This document shows, piece by piece, positions 6,377-6,661 of a stretch of 6,661 bases of DNA (positions are counted from its first letter, which is position 1; each line of letters opens with the position of its first letter). This DNA is from Bacteroidota bacterium. GTDB taxonomy: Bacteria > Bacteroidota > Bacteroidia > Chitinophagales > Chitinophagaceae. Made by a program: the position numbers and the translations under genes. The stretch covers positions 1-6,661 of the forward strand of contig JAEZAY010000056.1 in assembly GCA_023427575.1 (NCBI GenBank). Direction: 5' to 3'. The notes beneath the pieces were generated by a model. It was not told the origin of the DNA, made no database searches, and saw only the letters and a list, made by a program, of their open reading frames with translations.

Positions 6377-6661
6377 TCAGTTGCCACTGTTTAGATTCAA
6401 AATAAAATTATATACTCCTTCATAACCGGGATAGATACCCTCCACTTTCACCGATCCATTGGCCGCTTTTTCAAGTGCTTTTCTGAAATCGTCAACTGTT
6501 GATACCGATTCATTATTGGCTTTCAGAATTACAAAGCCTTCCTGAACCCGCACTTTACTCATCAATCCGCGAGTTCCGATTCCTTTAATCTGCACCCCTC
6601 CATTCACGCCAAGTTCTTTTGCCTGTTCTTTGCTGAGGGTTTCAAATTCAGCGCCCAGCTT
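6377..6661 (-). CDS. C-terminal PDZ domain of an HtrA/DegP-type serine protease (5' partial)
   Basis: The minus-strand frame is open from the right window edge to a TGA at 6379-6377, giving 94 visible codons; the GTG at 6607 is only an internal codon. The visible part reads LGAEFETLSKEQAKELGV, then GGVQIKGIGTRGLMSKVRVQ, EGFVILKANNESVSTVDDFRKALEKA and VEGIYPGYEGVYNFIL. This has the layout of the last PDZ domain of Bacteroidota Do/DegP proteases: an LGA.F opening, a G[VF]...G.I..K.G..I...N..V linkage, and a closing VEGIYP...Y.F.L strand. DegP-type proteins degrade or refold misfolded proteins in the periplasm. The catalytic Ser/His/Asp domain and signal peptide lie outside the window, so protease activity is inferred from the family. 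A different PDZ protein is less likely. Confidence 0.8.
   Translation of the reverse strand, partial: KLGAEFETLSKEQAKELGVNGGVQIKGIGTRGLMSKVRVQEGFVILKANNESVSTVDDFRKALEKAANGSVKVEGIYPGYEGVYNFILNLNSGN

Overview
The window looks like chromosomal DNA from a member of the Bacteroidota, most likely near the Chitinophagaceae. This placement is inferred, not proven. It rests on four things: a candidate -33/-7 promoter of the Bacteroidota type (TTTG, 20-bp spacer, TACTTTTG) ahead of efp; weak or absent Shine-Dalgarno sequences before most starts; a BlaR1/M56-like tail ending in a TonB-plug-like motif; and the long form of IspH.

Layout from left to right. (1) Positions 1-551 (+) hold the 3' end of a membrane-sensor-type gene, with a Pro/Ala-rich linker and a plug-like C-terminus, closed by a strong UUCG-tetraloop terminator. 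(2) Positions 740-1306 (+) encode translation elongation factor P, with its own candidate promoter and its own terminator, so it appears to be a single-gene transcription unit. (3) Positions 1569-3485 (+) encode AccB and AccC, the biotin carrier and biotin carboxylase of heteromeric acetyl-CoA carboxylase, which start fatty-acid synthesis; accA and accD are not in the window. (4) Positions 3486-3627 are a short convergent gap with a perfect 2 x 20-bp tandem repeat. (5) Positions 3628-4857 (-) encode a long-form IspH (LytB), the last enzyme of the MEP isoprenoid pathway. (6) Positions 4858-5046 are a divergent intergenic region with two pairs of short direct repeats. (7) Positions 5047-6324 (+) encode a GH13 alpha-amylase-family enzyme with no signal peptide, so probably cytosolic. 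(8) Positions 6326-6350 are a perfect inverted repeat serving as a terminator between convergent genes. (9) Positions 6377-6661 (-) are the C-terminal PDZ end of an HtrA/DegP-type periplasmic protease, cut by the window edge.

Most of the content is housekeeping: translation (efp), lipid precursor supply (accBC), isoprenoid supply (ispH), glucan use (GH13) and envelope quality control (DegP). I see no CRISPR array, insertion sequence, phage gene, tRNA or rRNA, and no multi-gene novel system. The best lead is the EF-P modification loop. It has arginine (R32) at the tip and resembles the rhamnosylated EarP-type loop of Pseudomonas more than the canonical PGKG loop, yet it sits in a Bacteroidota-like genome.
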